Assembly: GCA_945903545.1 (NCBI GenBank)
Contig: CAMDOO010000037.1
Location: forward strand, 1-32,532
Direction: 5' to 3'
Length of the DNA stretch: 32,532 nt
Source of the DNA: Opitutus sp. GAS368
Lineage (GTDB): Bacteria; Verrucomicrobiota; Verrucomicrobiia; Opitutales; Opitutaceae
This document shows, piece by piece, positions 7,868 through 15,563 of this stretch; positions within the stretch are counted from its first letter, which is position 1, and each line of letters starts with the position of its first letter. Made by a program: the position numbers and the translations under genes. The notes beneath the pieces were generated by a model. The model made no database searches, was not told the origin of the DNA, and saw only the letters and a program-made list of their open reading frames with translations.

Positions 7868-8866
7868 TCAGCTCGACTGGAACAACTCGGCGATGATGTC
7901 CTCGAGGGGCACATCCTCGATCGTGATGTCGGCGACCGGACCCGCGCTGAGGATCTCCTGCGAGACGGCCCCGATGTTCTCACCGGGCACGCAGAGGGTG
8001 AATTTGCCGTCGGGGGCACGGGTGGTTTTGCCGTGGCGCGAGCTCCAGTCGTCGGGGAAGGCGGTGTGGCCGGACGCGTCGATGGCGCCGACCGCGGGCA
8101 TGAAGGTGATGATCTTCTTTTTGCTGCCGTCGCCCGACTCCAGCCGGGCCAGCGCGCCGTCGTAGATCTTCTTCCCCTTGTGGATCACGATCACGCGTTC
8201 GCAGAGCTCCTTGATGTCGGCCATGTAGTGGCTCGTGAGCAGGATCGTGACGCGGTGTTTCCGGTTGTACTCGCGCAGGAAGTTGCGGACGGCCTTCTGC
8301 GAGACGACGTCGAGCCCGATGGTCGGCTCGTCGAGGAACAGCACGCGCGGGCGGTGGAGCAGGGCGGCGATGAGCTCCATCTTCATGCGCTCGCCGAGGG
8401 AGAGCTCGCGGACCTGGACATTGAGCTTGGCACGCACGTCGAGCAGGTCGACCAGTTCGTCGAGGGCCTGCTGGTATTCCGCGGCGGGCAGGCCGTAGAT
8501 GTGGCGCAGCAGGACGAAGGACTCGATCGCCGGGAGGTCCCACCAGAGCTGGTTCTTCTGGCCGAGCACGAGGGCGAAGATGCGGCGGTAGGCGTTGTCG
8601 CGCTTGACCGGGTTAAAGCCCGCGACCTGCGCCGTGCCGCTGGTCGGGTGGATCAGCCCGGAGAGCATCTTCAGGGTGGTGGTCTTGCCCGCGCCGTTTG
8701 GCCCGAGGAAGCCCACAAACTCGCCCTCGGCGATGTTGAAGCTGATGTCGTCGGCCGCGCGCGTCTCCTCGAAGTCCCGCTTGAACAGCCCGCGCACGCC
8801 CCCGAGGAAGCCGGGCTGCTTCTTGTAGGTGCGGAAGACGCGGGTGAGATGGGAGACCTCGATCAT
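7868..8866 (-). CDS. ABC transporter ATP-binding protein (ABC-2 / NatA type)
   Basis: The 332-residue nucleotide-binding subunit would power an ABC-2 exporter. Walker A is GPNGAGKTT (residues 55-63). A Q-loop region reads LGQKNQLWWDLPA, the signature is LSLGERM, Walker B is VLFLDEPTIGLD, and the switch His is in LTSHY. The last about 80 residues form a C-terminal extension after the core. The start was placed at ATG 8866 (MIEVSHLTRVF); the frame is open 15 codons further upstream, but the sequence there is not family-like. No permease gene is adjacent: downstream lie a repeat-filled gap and a converging gene, so the membrane partner must be elsewhere. The substrate cannot be told. It is divergent from the lipoprotein gene at 8969, with about 100 bp between starts. 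Confidence 0.9.
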   Translation of the reverse strand: MIEVSHLTRVFRTYKKQPGFLGGVRGLFKRDFEETRAADDISFNIAEGEFVGFLGPNGAGKTTTLKMLSGLIHPTSGTAQVAGFNPVKRDNAYRRIFALVLGQKNQLWWDLPAIESFVLLRHIYGLPAAEYQQALDELVDLLDVRAKLNVQVRELSLGERMKMELIAALLHRPRVLFLDEPTIGLDVVSQKAVRNFLREYNRKHRVTILLTSHYMADIKELCERVIVIHKGKKIYDGALARLESGDGSKKKIITFMPAVGAIDASGHTAFPDDWSSRHGKTTRAPDGKFTLCVPGENIGAVSQEILSAGPVADITIEDVPLEDIIAELFQSS

Positions 8867-8968
8867 GGGGTGGGCGGGCCATAACCGGGCGCAGGCTCGG
8901 AAAAGATGCAAGTGGAAGGTTACGGTCCGGGCTTTGACGCCGCCGGGGAATCGGGCATTTTCGGCCGC

Positions 8969-9406
8969 ATGAAAATTTCCCCGCGGTCCACGGTCCTCGC
9001 CGGCGTTCTCGCCCTGTGTTTTTCCGCCTGCTCCGGACCGAGCACGATGTCGCGGGTCAACGCCAACCGCGCGATCTACAGCACCTGGCCGCCGGAGATC
9101 AAGGAGGCCGTGCTGGCGCAGAAGGCGATTCCCGGGATGAACCCCGAGATGGTGCGGGTGGCGCTGGGTAAACCCAACCAGGTGATCGCGGGCGCCAATC
9201 CCGGGGAGGAAGTCTGGATCTACCGGCGCGGTGCGGGCGAAGGTGGCAGCGGGACAAATGTGCAGATCGGAGCCAATCTCGGTGGCATGCAGATCGGCGG
9301 CAGCAACGGCGGCGGAAGTGGCATGGGCATGACTCCGGGTGACGAAGACTCCGGCGAGGTCATGTTCAAGGACGGCCTCGTTGTCCGCTCGAATGTGATC
9401 CCTTAA
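8969..9406 (+). CDS. BamE/SmpA-like lipoprotein
   Basis: The 145-residue exported lipoprotein starts MKISPRSTVLAG with a hydrophobic core and lipobox FSAC (Cys21 as the lipidation site). Residues about 48-85 contain GMNPEMVRVALGKPNQV followed by GEEVWIYRR, the helix-turn plus 'G-x-P' and 'W-x-Y' pattern of the SmpA/OmlA (BamE) domain. A Gly/Ser/Met-rich low-complexity stretch follows, then a short basic end. BamE proteins help assemble outer-membrane barrels, but this one is longer and Gly-rich, so it may only share the fold. The start is chosen so that the signal peptide begins at once. It stands alone on the plus strand and converges with the DUF4266 gene. Confidence 0.75.
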   Translation: MKISPRSTVLAGVLALCFSACSGPSTMSRVNANRAIYSTWPPEIKEAVLAQKAIPGMNPEMVRVALGKPNQVIAGANPGEEVWIYRRGAGEGGSGTNVQIGANLGGMQIGGSNGGGSGMGMTPGDEDSGEVMFKDGLVVRSNVIP

Positions 9407-9440
9407 GACCGGTCGAGAACGGGGCCGGGATCATTCCGGT

Positions 9441-9674
9441 TCAGTTGCAGCCGCACCCGCTGCCCCCGACCCCCGCCCCGCCGGCCGAGCCTTCGCGGGA
9501 GAAAAGGATGTGCTCGGCAAAGACGGCGTCCAGCGGGGCGCGCCGGGGATTCATCAGCTCGTCGGCCAGGGTCGCACGTTCCCAGGGTTGCACGCGGACG
9601 GGCTGGAAAGTTGCACAACCCCCGAGGAGGAGGGCGGCGAGGAGGAGGGCGGCGGAGCGAAGGGGCGTTTCCAT
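9441..9674 (-). CDS. DUF4266 family lipoprotein
   Basis: The 77-residue exported lipoprotein has signal peptide METPLRSAALLLAALLLGGC with lipobox LGGC (Cys20). The mature part has VQPWERATLADELM, a run rich in acidic and Pro/Arg residues, EHILFSREGS, and a Gly-rich tail ending GGSGCGCN. This arrangement (W-E-R near the N-terminus, 'EH-x-x-F-S-x-E' and a GCGCN terminus) matches DUF4266 as I know it. The function is unknown; the family typically sits beside DUF3570, thioredoxin-like and ApbE genes, as here. The two tail Cys residues could bind metal or form a redox pair, possibly with the upstream thioredoxin. Its ATG lies one base after the tlpA-like stop, so it is translationally coupled. Confidence 0.85.
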   Translation of the reverse strand: METPLRSAALLLAALLLGGCATFQPVRVQPWERATLADELMNPRRAPLDAVFAEHILFSREGSAGGAGVGGSGCGCN

Positions 9675-9675
9675 G

Positions 9676-10176
9676 TCAGTTCTTTTCGGCGAGCAGGGCC
9701 TCGATGGCCTTCCGCAGGGCGGTTTCCGTGGGCTTGCCCCGGAAACCCTCGTGGATGCTGCGCAGTCGGCCGGCGCGATCGATGAGGTAACTGGTGGGCA
9801 TGGCCGGCACCTTGACCTCCCGGACGAGCCTTTGCTCATGGTCGCGGACAGTGTCGAATCCCGGCTTGAACCGCTTCACGAAGCTTTCGAAGTCAGCCGC
9901 CTTCTCGTCCACGCTGACGGCCACGATGACGAGGCCGCGCGCCCCATAATCCTGCTGGAGCCGGGTGAAGAATGGGAACGAATCCCGGCAGGGTGCGCAC
10001 CACGAGGCCCAGAAATCCACGAGCACGATCTTGCCGGCGGTGGCGGGCAGACCGCCGGTGAACGCGGCGGACTCCAGGGCGGGGAACGGCGCGCCAACCC
10101 GCACCTCGGCCCGCGCACCGGCGCAGAGGACAAGGCCGAGCAGGACGAGGGCACTGAGTCTGGGGTTGCTCTGCAT
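9676..10176 (-). CDS. TlpA-like periplasmic thioredoxin
   Basis: The 166-residue exported thioredoxin-fold protein has a signal peptide (residues 1-23, ending AGARA), then VLVDFWASWCAPCRDSFPFF with the active-site CAPC (Cys60 and Cys63). The cis-Pro loop is VPAMPTSYLID. Length and motifs fit TlpA/ResA-type reductases that act on periplasmic or membrane-anchored cysteines. In this operon the only obvious extracytoplasmic Cys-pair partner is the GCGCN tail of the DUF4266 protein, so that is a candidate substrate; this is inference. It lies 39 bp after the DUF3570 gene and one base before the DUF4266 gene. Confidence 0.92.
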   Translation of the reverse strand: MQSNPRLSALVLLGLVLCAGARAEVRVGAPFPALESAAFTGGLPATAGKIVLVDFWASWCAPCRDSFPFFTRLQQDYGARGLVIVAVSVDEKAADFESFVKRFKPGFDTVRDHEQRLVREVKVPAMPTSYLIDRAGRLRSIHEGFRGKPTETALRKAIEALLAEKN

Positions 10177-10215
10177 GGGATGGGGAGGGCGGCTTCAGGC
10201 GGCGGGGTTCGGGCC

Positions 10216-11382
10216 TTACCAGGAGAACTTGAGCCCGGCGCTCGTGATGACCGCCTGGCTGTAGGCGCTGGCCGGGGTGGCGCCGTCGCGCCCCTGCAGG
10301 TCGTAGTCCTTCCAGGCGGCATTGATCTCCAGGCGGTCGGACACCCGCCAGCTGACCTTCAGGCCGAGGGTCAGGCTGTCGAGAGCGGAGAGGCGGTAGT
10401 CGGAGGAATAGAACGGACCCTGCGGGCGGGGGGCGCCGAAGACGGGGACGATGGGAGTCTGGTCTAGATTGTAGTAATAGAAGCGGGCCGCATCCTGCCG
10501 GTACCAGCGCACGAGCGGCTCCAGCGTGACCCGCGATCCGACCCGCTGCAGCCAGGTGAGGCTCAGGGTGTGCGAGGCGATCCCGAAATTGTCGTGGAAA
10601 AAGCGGTAGGACCCCTCGAGCGCCGCCCTGACATCGGGGAAGGCGCGGTTGACGGTGGCGAGGGTGATCCATTTTTCCCGCCGGTCGGGCCGGTTCTCGG
10701 GGAAGGTGAGGGGCAGGAAAATCCCGGGCACGATCTCGGTGGCCTTCTGCACCAGCTTGTACTGGTCGTTCAGGTAGCCGTGGGCCCGGCTGAAGGTGAC
10801 GTTGAAGGAGACCGAGGTGCGCGGATCGAGGACCTGGGTGGCGCCGACGATGACATCCAGGGTGCGCTTGCCCAGCACGGGCGAAGGAAACTGGTAGAAC
10901 GCCTTGATGTCGTCCGTCGTCACGGCCGCCCCCGCGAGCAGGGTGGTGTTCTTCTGGTTGAAGTCCGTCAGCGTGTTGAGTGAGAAGGCCGTGGAGACAT
11001 AGTCGCCCTCGCGACTGTGGGCGACGCCGAGCGCGGCGTTGAGGCGGGGGAACTGCCGCGCCATCTCCGCGTTCCAGGCCTTGCGGCGTTCCGTGAGCGA
11101 GGTGAGCACGACCTGGTCGGAACCGGCCGGGGCGCGCTGGCCGTTCGGCGTGGCCCCGGCGATGGCGTCGATCACGCCGCCCACCCGGACCGTGGTCGCG
11201 GTGCCGATCGTCCCCTCGAGGAGGGCGCCCTGCGTCTGGACGCCGATGCGCCCGCCCGACTCCTGGTAGTCCTCGTACTTGTAGGAAACGGCGGCCTCGC
11301 CGCGTCCGGTCCGCGCGGTGCCGGCGACGAGGGCGAGGGTGGCCAGCAGCGATTGCAGGGTGGATCGGCGGGGCGGGGTCAT
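10216..11382 (-). CDS. DUF3570 outer-membrane beta-barrel protein
   Basis: The 388-residue protein has a signal peptide (about 1-30) and SYKYEDYQESGGRIGVQ at the mature N-terminus. Alternating hydrophobic/polar strands with frequent aromatic residues follow to the end, closing with LKFSW, a C-terminal aromatic as in outer-membrane barrels. This matches DUF3570. Residues 72-78 read DAIAGAT (codons 11169-11149), which fits the D-x-x-(S/T/A)-G-A-(T/S) pattern that ApbE uses to attach FMN to a Ser/Thr; Thr78 would be the acceptor. A second D-x-x-x-G-A-T (DVIVGAT) occurs mid-barrel and may be chance. An ApbE gene lies in the same cluster. The start at ATG 11382 is 6 nt after the stop of the Ig-like gene. 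Confidence 0.85.
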   Translation of the reverse strand: MTPPRRSTLQSLLATLALVAGTARTGRGEAAVSYKYEDYQESGGRIGVQTQGALLEGTIGTATTVRVGGVIDAIAGATPNGQRAPAGSDQVVLTSLTERRKAWNAEMARQFPRLNAALGVAHSREGDYVSTAFSLNTLTDFNQKNTTLLAGAAVTTDDIKAFYQFPSPVLGKRTLDVIVGATQVLDPRTSVSFNVTFSRAHGYLNDQYKLVQKATEIVPGIFLPLTFPENRPDRREKWITLATVNRAFPDVRAALEGSYRFFHDNFGIASHTLSLTWLQRVGSRVTLEPLVRWYRQDAARFYYYNLDQTPIVPVFGAPRPQGPFYSSDYRLSALDSLTLGLKVSWRVSDRLEINAAWKDYDLQGRDGATPASAYSQAVITSAGLKFSW

Positions 11383-11388
11383 GGGGCG

Positions 11389-12981
11389 TTACTGACCGTA
11401 GAATTCGAGGAGGGCGACCCCGGTTGTTTCGGCCGCGCCGCGGGCGGTGGCGAGATAAACCCCGGGCGGAAGGGTGATGAACATCATCGCGTCCTTGCTG
11501 GCAAGGTCGGTCAACGGAAAGGCGCTGGCTGCGGTGTTGGCCGCCACGAGGTCCGCGGTGCCGCCCCAGTTGTCGTTGCTGCCCAAGAACGCATTGCTGC
11601 CCGCCACGGTGAGGTCGAGCTGCGGGTCGGCCATCGACCCGGGGACGTTGTGGGGGATTAGCCCCGGACCGACTACCTTGATGAGCACGGTCTTGGCGGT
11701 TGATCCCGCGATGACGAAGCCGGCGACAAAAATATCGGCGCCGGTGCCGATCCGGCCGCGGAGGGAAAGCGCGTAAAGGTTGGCCGGGTTGTCCAGCCCG
11801 TAGAATTCAACCAGCGAAACCCCGGTGGTGTTGCCGACCCCGCTGGCGGTCGCGAGATAGACCCCGCTGGACAGGGTGCGCAGCATGACGGCATCGCGGG
11901 TCGTGGCATCGGCCAGCGGGAACGCCCCGGCCTCCGCGTTGGCCGCGATGAGGTCGGTGGCGCCGCCCCAGTTGTCATTGCCGCCGAGCGCGAGGTTGGA
12001 GCCGGCGACGGTCAAATCGAGCCGCGGGTCGGCCATCGCCCCGGGGACGCCGAGGGCGGCGATCCCCGGCCCGACCGACTTCACCAGGATCCGTCCGCCG
12101 GCGCCCTCGAGGACAAAGCCGACGACAAACACATCGGTCCCGGCGCCCACATTGCCCCGGAGGGACAAGGCGCGGATATCACCGCGCGAAGCGGAGGAGG
12201 CCAGCACGGTGACCGTGCCGGCATTGGTGGTGGCTGTGGCCCCGGCGGATGTCACCGCGCAGGTGTAGTTGCCGGAGTTGGCGCTGGTGACGCCGGACAG
12301 CACCAGCAGCGGGTTGGTTGCTCCCGGGATGGGGCCGCTTCCCGTCTTCGACCACTGGTAGGTCATGGAACCCGCCGCCGTCGCCGTCGCGGTCGCGAGC
12401 AAGGCGACCTTTTGGCCTGCCACCACGGTCACGCTCAGCGGATGCCCCGTGATCGTCGGGGGCGGCCCGGTGCCGGCGGAAGCGATGACAAAATTGATCG
12501 CGTTGAACACGCTGTCCGTGAGGCCCTGGGGGTTGAAGCCCTGCACCCGCACCGTGAAGCTGCCGGCCGTCGTGGGGGTTCCCGTGATCGCCGGTTTGCC
12601 CGACGGGATTGTGTTGCCCGTGGGAGCCGGCAGGAAACTCAGCCCCGGGGGAAGCGTCCCGGTGAAGATGAACTGCGACGGGGAAGTCGGGGTGCCCGTG
12701 TAGGTGAACGCGACCGACAGCGGCGTCCCCACGGTGCCGTTGACGGGGTTGCCCGGGCTTTGGGCGAAGGTGGTCGCCCCGGCCCGGGAATGCAGCGCGC
12801 CGAGTGCCCCGACGATCAGGGATGATCGCATCACAGTGCCGGCAGCCGGGCCCGGGAGGATTTGTCCGGCCAGGGACAGCAGCCGCGGGATGGGCAGGCG
12901 CTGCAGGAAGGCGACCAAGAGCAGTGCCGGGAAGCTGACGCGGTGACAGCGGACCAGGAAAGACGTGAGGACTCTCGGCAT
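11389..12981 (-). CDS. Exported Ig-like protein with two NDNWGG repeats
   Basis: The 530-residue secreted protein has a putative Ig-type domain at about residues 70-168 (SVAFTYTGTPTSPSQF, TLPPGLSF), an Ig-like domain at about 175-260 (TYQWSKTG, NSGNYTCAVTSAG), then two tandem repeats of about 128 residues each. Both repeats share R-A/Y-LSLRG, FVxGFV, KxVGPG, MADPxLDLTVAGSN, NDNWGG and GVYLAT followed by GVxLxEFYG. The same repeat occurs twice in the M64 peptidase at 22278. I know it as common in Verrucomicrobiota exported proteins, function unknown. Two starts are possible: ATG 12981, or ATG 12831 (MRSSLIVGALGALH), which gives a cleaner signal peptide. It is embedded between ApbE and DUF3570 genes, an unusual place for such a protein. 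Confidence 0.8.
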   Translation of the reverse strand: MPRVLTSFLVRCHRVSFPALLLVAFLQRLPIPRLLSLAGQILPGPAAGTVMRSSLIVGALGALHSRAGATTFAQSPGNPVNGTVGTPLSVAFTYTGTPTSPSQFIFTGTLPPGLSFLPAPTGNTIPSGKPAITGTPTTAGSFTVRVQGFNPQGLTDSVFNAINFVIASAGTGPPPTITGHPLSVTVVAGQKVALLATATATAAGSMTYQWSKTGSGPIPGATNPLLVLSGVTSANSGNYTCAVTSAGATATTNAGTVTVLASSASRGDIRALSLRGNVGAGTDVFVVGFVLEGAGGRILVKSVGPGIAALGVPGAMADPRLDLTVAGSNLALGGNDNWGGATDLIAANAEAGAFPLADATTRDAVMLRTLSSGVYLATASGVGNTTGVSLVEFYGLDNPANLYALSLRGRIGTGADIFVAGFVIAGSTAKTVLIKVVGPGLIPHNVPGSMADPQLDLTVAGSNAFLGSNDNWGGTADLVAANTAASAFPLTDLASKDAMMFITLPPGVYLATARGAAETTGVALLEFYGQ

Positions 12982-13105
12982 GAGGCGGGGGTGCTGGACA
13001 GCTTCGGAGCGGACGATATCGCGGACCTGAGACTTGATCCCGGTTTCGGGCGGGGAGATCGAGATCTAATCAGTAACTAGCCGGTAACAGCCACCTCCAA
13101 ACGGG

Positions 13106-14101
13106 TTAGGCCATGGCCAGGTATTGGTAGAATCCCCGGGTCTGGGCGCGGGAATCTTCCGCCACCAGCAGACCCTCGGCCCCGGGGCACGACTGGATGA
13201 ACTCGAGACCCCGGGGGACCCCCAGGACAAAGGCGGTCGTCGAGAGCACGCCGGCCTGAAGGCAGGTCCCGGCGATGACGGTGGCCTGGATGCACCCGTT
13301 TGCCACCGGCCGCCCGGTGCGCGGGTCGATGATGTGCCCGTAGCGCCGGCCCTCGGCGACAAATGAGCGCTGGTAGTCACCGGATGACGCAATGCCCCGG
13401 CCGCTTAGCCCGACACTTTCCCGACAAGTTCCCGGACGGAAGGGATCCTCCAGCCCGATGTGCCAAGCCGGCCGCCCCGGGGGCACGCCGAGCGCGCGCA
13501 GGTCGTGGCCAAAATCAACCAGGACCGCGGACAATCCTTGTTCGGTCGCCAACCGCGCCACCATGTCCACGGCGTACTCCTTCCCGAACCCGCCGAAGTC
13601 GAGCGCCATGCCCGCCATCGGCAGGAAAACCCGACCGGGCTCGCGTTTCACCTTGGCCCAGCCCACGAGGGAGAGAGCTTCGGCCATCTGCGTGTCAGAT
13701 GGCACCGTGGGAGGCTGCCGTTTCCAGTTCCAGAGTTGGATGACGGGCAGCGCCGTGGGGTCGAGCACTCCCTGGGTCATGAAGTGGAGCGTCTGGCAGA
13801 GTTCCAGCATGGCCTCCATCTCGGGATCGACGGGAACCCAGTCGCGACCGGCGGCGGCATTGATCCGGCTGAGCAGGCTTGTGGGCAGGAAACGGGAGTA
13901 CTTCGCTTCGAAGGCCTGCACCCAGGCGACCGCCGCGCGCTCGAAGGCCGCAGCCTGGACCTCGCCGGCCGGCGCCACGTACTGCACCTCGCAGGCCGTG
14001 GCCATCGCGTGGAAGGCAAGTTTCCTCAGGGGAAAGGCGTGCCCATCGCCAGCCTCGTCTGGCGCGGGTTGCGGCTGCAGGGGCTGGAACGGCGGAGTCA
14101 T
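13106..14101 (-). CDS. apbE: ApbE-like FAD:protein FMN transferase
   Basis: The 331-residue protein belongs to the family that transfers FMN from FAD to Ser/Thr of target proteins. Visible family features are AMATACEV near residue 32, LDFGGFGKEYAVD (168-179), LVDFGHDLRALG, a GDYQR segment and YGHIIDPRTGRPV (254-266), then VLSTTAFVLG. There are two oddities. There is no signal peptide or lipobox (the start reads MTPPFQPLQPQPAP), although many ApbE proteins are periplasmic lipoproteins. The usual Mg-ligand 'A-D-A-L-S-T' reads AGVLST, so Gly284 replaces the Asp while Thr288 is kept. This may be a subfamily trait or may reduce activity. It starts 9 nt after surE and heads the DUF3570/TlpA/DUF4266 cluster. 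Confidence 0.88.
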   Translation of the reverse strand: MTPPFQPLQPQPAPDEAGDGHAFPLRKLAFHAMATACEVQYVAPAGEVQAAAFERAAVAWVQAFEAKYSRFLPTSLLSRINAAAGRDWVPVDPEMEAMLELCQTLHFMTQGVLDPTALPVIQLWNWKRQPPTVPSDTQMAEALSLVGWAKVKREPGRVFLPMAGMALDFGGFGKEYAVDMVARLATEQGLSAVLVDFGHDLRALGVPPGRPAWHIGLEDPFRPGTCRESVGLSGRGIASSGDYQRSFVAEGRRYGHIIDPRTGRPVANGCIQATVIAGTCLQAGVLSTTAFVLGVPRGLEFIQSCPGAEGLLVAEDSRAQTRGFYQYLAMA

Positions 14102-14110
14102 GGCTGTGCT

Positions 14111-14926
14111 TCAATGCCCCAGCCGCGTGTAGTCCAGCACCGTGTGGCTGATGTGGCCCGCGGCGAGGCAGGCGCGGTCCGTCAGCTTGCCCTCCGGTGA
14201 GAGATCCTCGCCGTGATTGTAGGCGAAGCGGTGCATGCCGTCGTCCTCCGCCGGGCTGAACATTCCCACCGCGGAAATTTGCGCCGGCACGGTCAGGTGC
14301 ACGGGACTGTCGGTGCGGCAGGGGAAGGGGAAGTTCACATTGTGCACGGTGAACGGGCGCCGGTCGCCGGGCGCGAGCAACTCGCCCGCGAGGCGGGCGG
14401 CATGTCCAACTGTGGCCGTGATCGTGGCGGAAACCTCCGGGGTCATGGCGGAGCCGGGTTTTTTCAGCGCGAGGAATCCGGGCGGAGTGAGTTCTTGCGA
14501 AAACGCCACGGCGGGCAGGCCGTGCAGCGCGCCCTCACAGGCGCCGCCAATGGTGCCGCTGGCGAGGATGAACCCGATGCTGGTGTTGCGGCCGGTGTTG
14601 ATGCCGGAGACCACGCCCTCGATTGCGTTCCCGGCGCCTTCGGCCAGCGCGGCCCGGCCGTCCGCGCCCCGCGGCAGCAGATGGGCGAGGGCGATGTTCA
14701 CGCAGTCGCTCGGCGTGCCGTCCACGATCCAGGTCGGGCAGCCGAGCCCGCGTTCTTCGCGCCGCGAGGGCACGGGGCGGTGGCGGGACTTCGCCGCGCC
14801 GATCCAGCTCTGCTCGCGCTCGGGGGCGACGACTGCCGCGCGGTGGCCGGCGGCGAGCAGTGCGCGCACCAGCTCATGGAGGAGATGGCTGTCGATGCCA
14901 TCATCGTTGGTGACGAGGAGATTCAT
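14111..14926 (-). CDS. surE: 5'/3'-nucleotidase SurE
   Basis: The 271-residue metal-dependent phosphatase removes phosphate from nucleoside 5'- and 3'-monophosphates. The N-terminus MNLLVTNDDGIDS carries the metal-binding Asp pair. VVAPEREQSWIG, DGTPSDCVNIAL and VVSGINTGRNTSIGF give the other family motifs, including the Ser/Asn metal and phosphate ligands. The length is normal. ATG 14926 was chosen because it puts the metal motif at residues 7-11; the open frame reaches 15109 but is not family-like there. It follows purE after 127 bp of repeat-rich sequence and precedes apbE by 9 nt. A nucleotidase downstream of purine synthesis genes is functionally coherent. Confidence 0.93.
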   Translation of the reverse strand: MNLLVTNDDGIDSHLLHELVRALLAAGHRAAVVAPEREQSWIGAAKSRHRPVPSRREERGLGCPTWIVDGTPSDCVNIALAHLLPRGADGRAALAEGAGNAIEGVVSGINTGRNTSIGFILASGTIGGACEGALHGLPAVAFSQELTPPGFLALKKPGSAMTPEVSATITATVGHAARLAGELLAPGDRRPFTVHNVNFPFPCRTDSPVHLTVPAQISAVGMFSPAEDDGMHRFAYNHGEDLSPEGKLTDRACLAAGHISHTVLDYTRLGH

Positions 14927-14940
14927 TGACCGCCCACGAA

Positions 14941-15040
14941 ACACACCAAGGACGCGAAAGGGAGGAAGAAAAAGAGCTTCCCGGCAGCAAACCGCCCGGA
15001 TTTGAACAGAAGCTAGCGAAGGTAACGAAGCGGCTAGGGC
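14941..15040. repeat. Repeat-like sequence between purE and surE
   Basis: The 127-bp gap holds an ACACACCAAGGACGCGAAAG stretch (14941-14960) and a TTTGAACAGAAG / GAAGGTAACGAAG stretch (15001-15030). Both resemble short dispersed repeats I know from intergenic DNA of this phylum. No hairpin followed by poly-T is seen on the minus strand, so read-through from purE into surE remains possible. Confidence 0.4.
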
Positions 15041-15053
15041 AGAATCGAGGCAT

Positions 15054-15563
15054 TCACCCGGAGATGGTTCGCTGGAGCTTCCGGTTGCGGTCCCGAGACT
15101 CCGCGGCAATCCGGGTCCGGAAGCGGGTCAGTTTCGCCATCAACCCAGGGTTCGTTCCTGCCAGGATCGCGATGGCAAGCAGGCCGGCGTTCCTGGCCCC
15201 GCCGATCGCCATCGTGGCAACCGGGACTCCGCCCGGCATCTGCACGATCGACAGCAGCGAATCGATTCCCTTGAGGGACTTGCTCTCGACGGGCACCCCG
15301 ATCACCGGCAGCGGGGTCAGGCTCGCCACCATCCCCGGCAGGTGGGCGGCCCCGCCGGCCCCGGCGATCACGACCCGCAATCCGCGCCGGTGGGCCGACT
15401 TGGCGTAGCGCACCATGTCCTCCGGCGTGCGGTGGGCCGAGAGAACTTGCACCTCGCAGGGAACCGCGAATGCACGGCAGACCGCATGAGCGGCCTCCAT
15501 GGTCGGCCAATCGGAGTCGCTGCCCATGATGATCCCAATCAGGACCGGTTTGTTGTTTTTCAT
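15054..15563 (-). CDS. purE: N5-carboxyaminoimidazole ribonucleotide mutase PurE
   Basis: The 169-residue enzyme converts N5-CAIR to CAIR in de novo purine synthesis. [13 protein letters not shown] (residues 10-22) is the substrate-binding P-loop, followed by [11 protein letters not shown], with the catalytic His in the SAHR motif. [12 protein letters not shown] and [20 protein letters not shown] are further class I motifs. The presence of PurK next door supports class I (mutase, bacterial type). The start ATG overlaps the purK stop (ATGA, 15560-15563), the usual tight coupling of the pair. Confidence 0.96.
   Translation of the reverse strand: MKNNKPVLIGIIMGSDSDWPTMEAAHAVCRAFAVPCEVQVLSAHRTPEDMVRYAKSAHRRGLRVVIAGAGGAAHLPGMVASLTPLPVIGVPVESKSLKGIDSLLSIVQMPGGVPVATMAIGGARNAGLLAIAILAGTNPGLMAKLTRFRTRIAAESRDRNRKLQRTISG

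Noticed and set aside
8934-8961. TTGACG and CATTTT as a leaderless promoter for the BamE-like gene
   Set aside because: The -10 match is weak and spacing is 16 bp; suggestive but not enough.
9407-9440. Terminator between the convergent BamE-like and DUF4266 genes
   Set aside because: Only 4-bp CCGG arms and a GACCGGTC palindrome; no stable stem or T run.
10840-10866. Second D-x-x-x-G-A-T (DVIVGAT) in the DUF3570 protein as an FMN site
   Set aside because: It lies in a predicted barrel strand rather than an N-terminal loop; probably chance.
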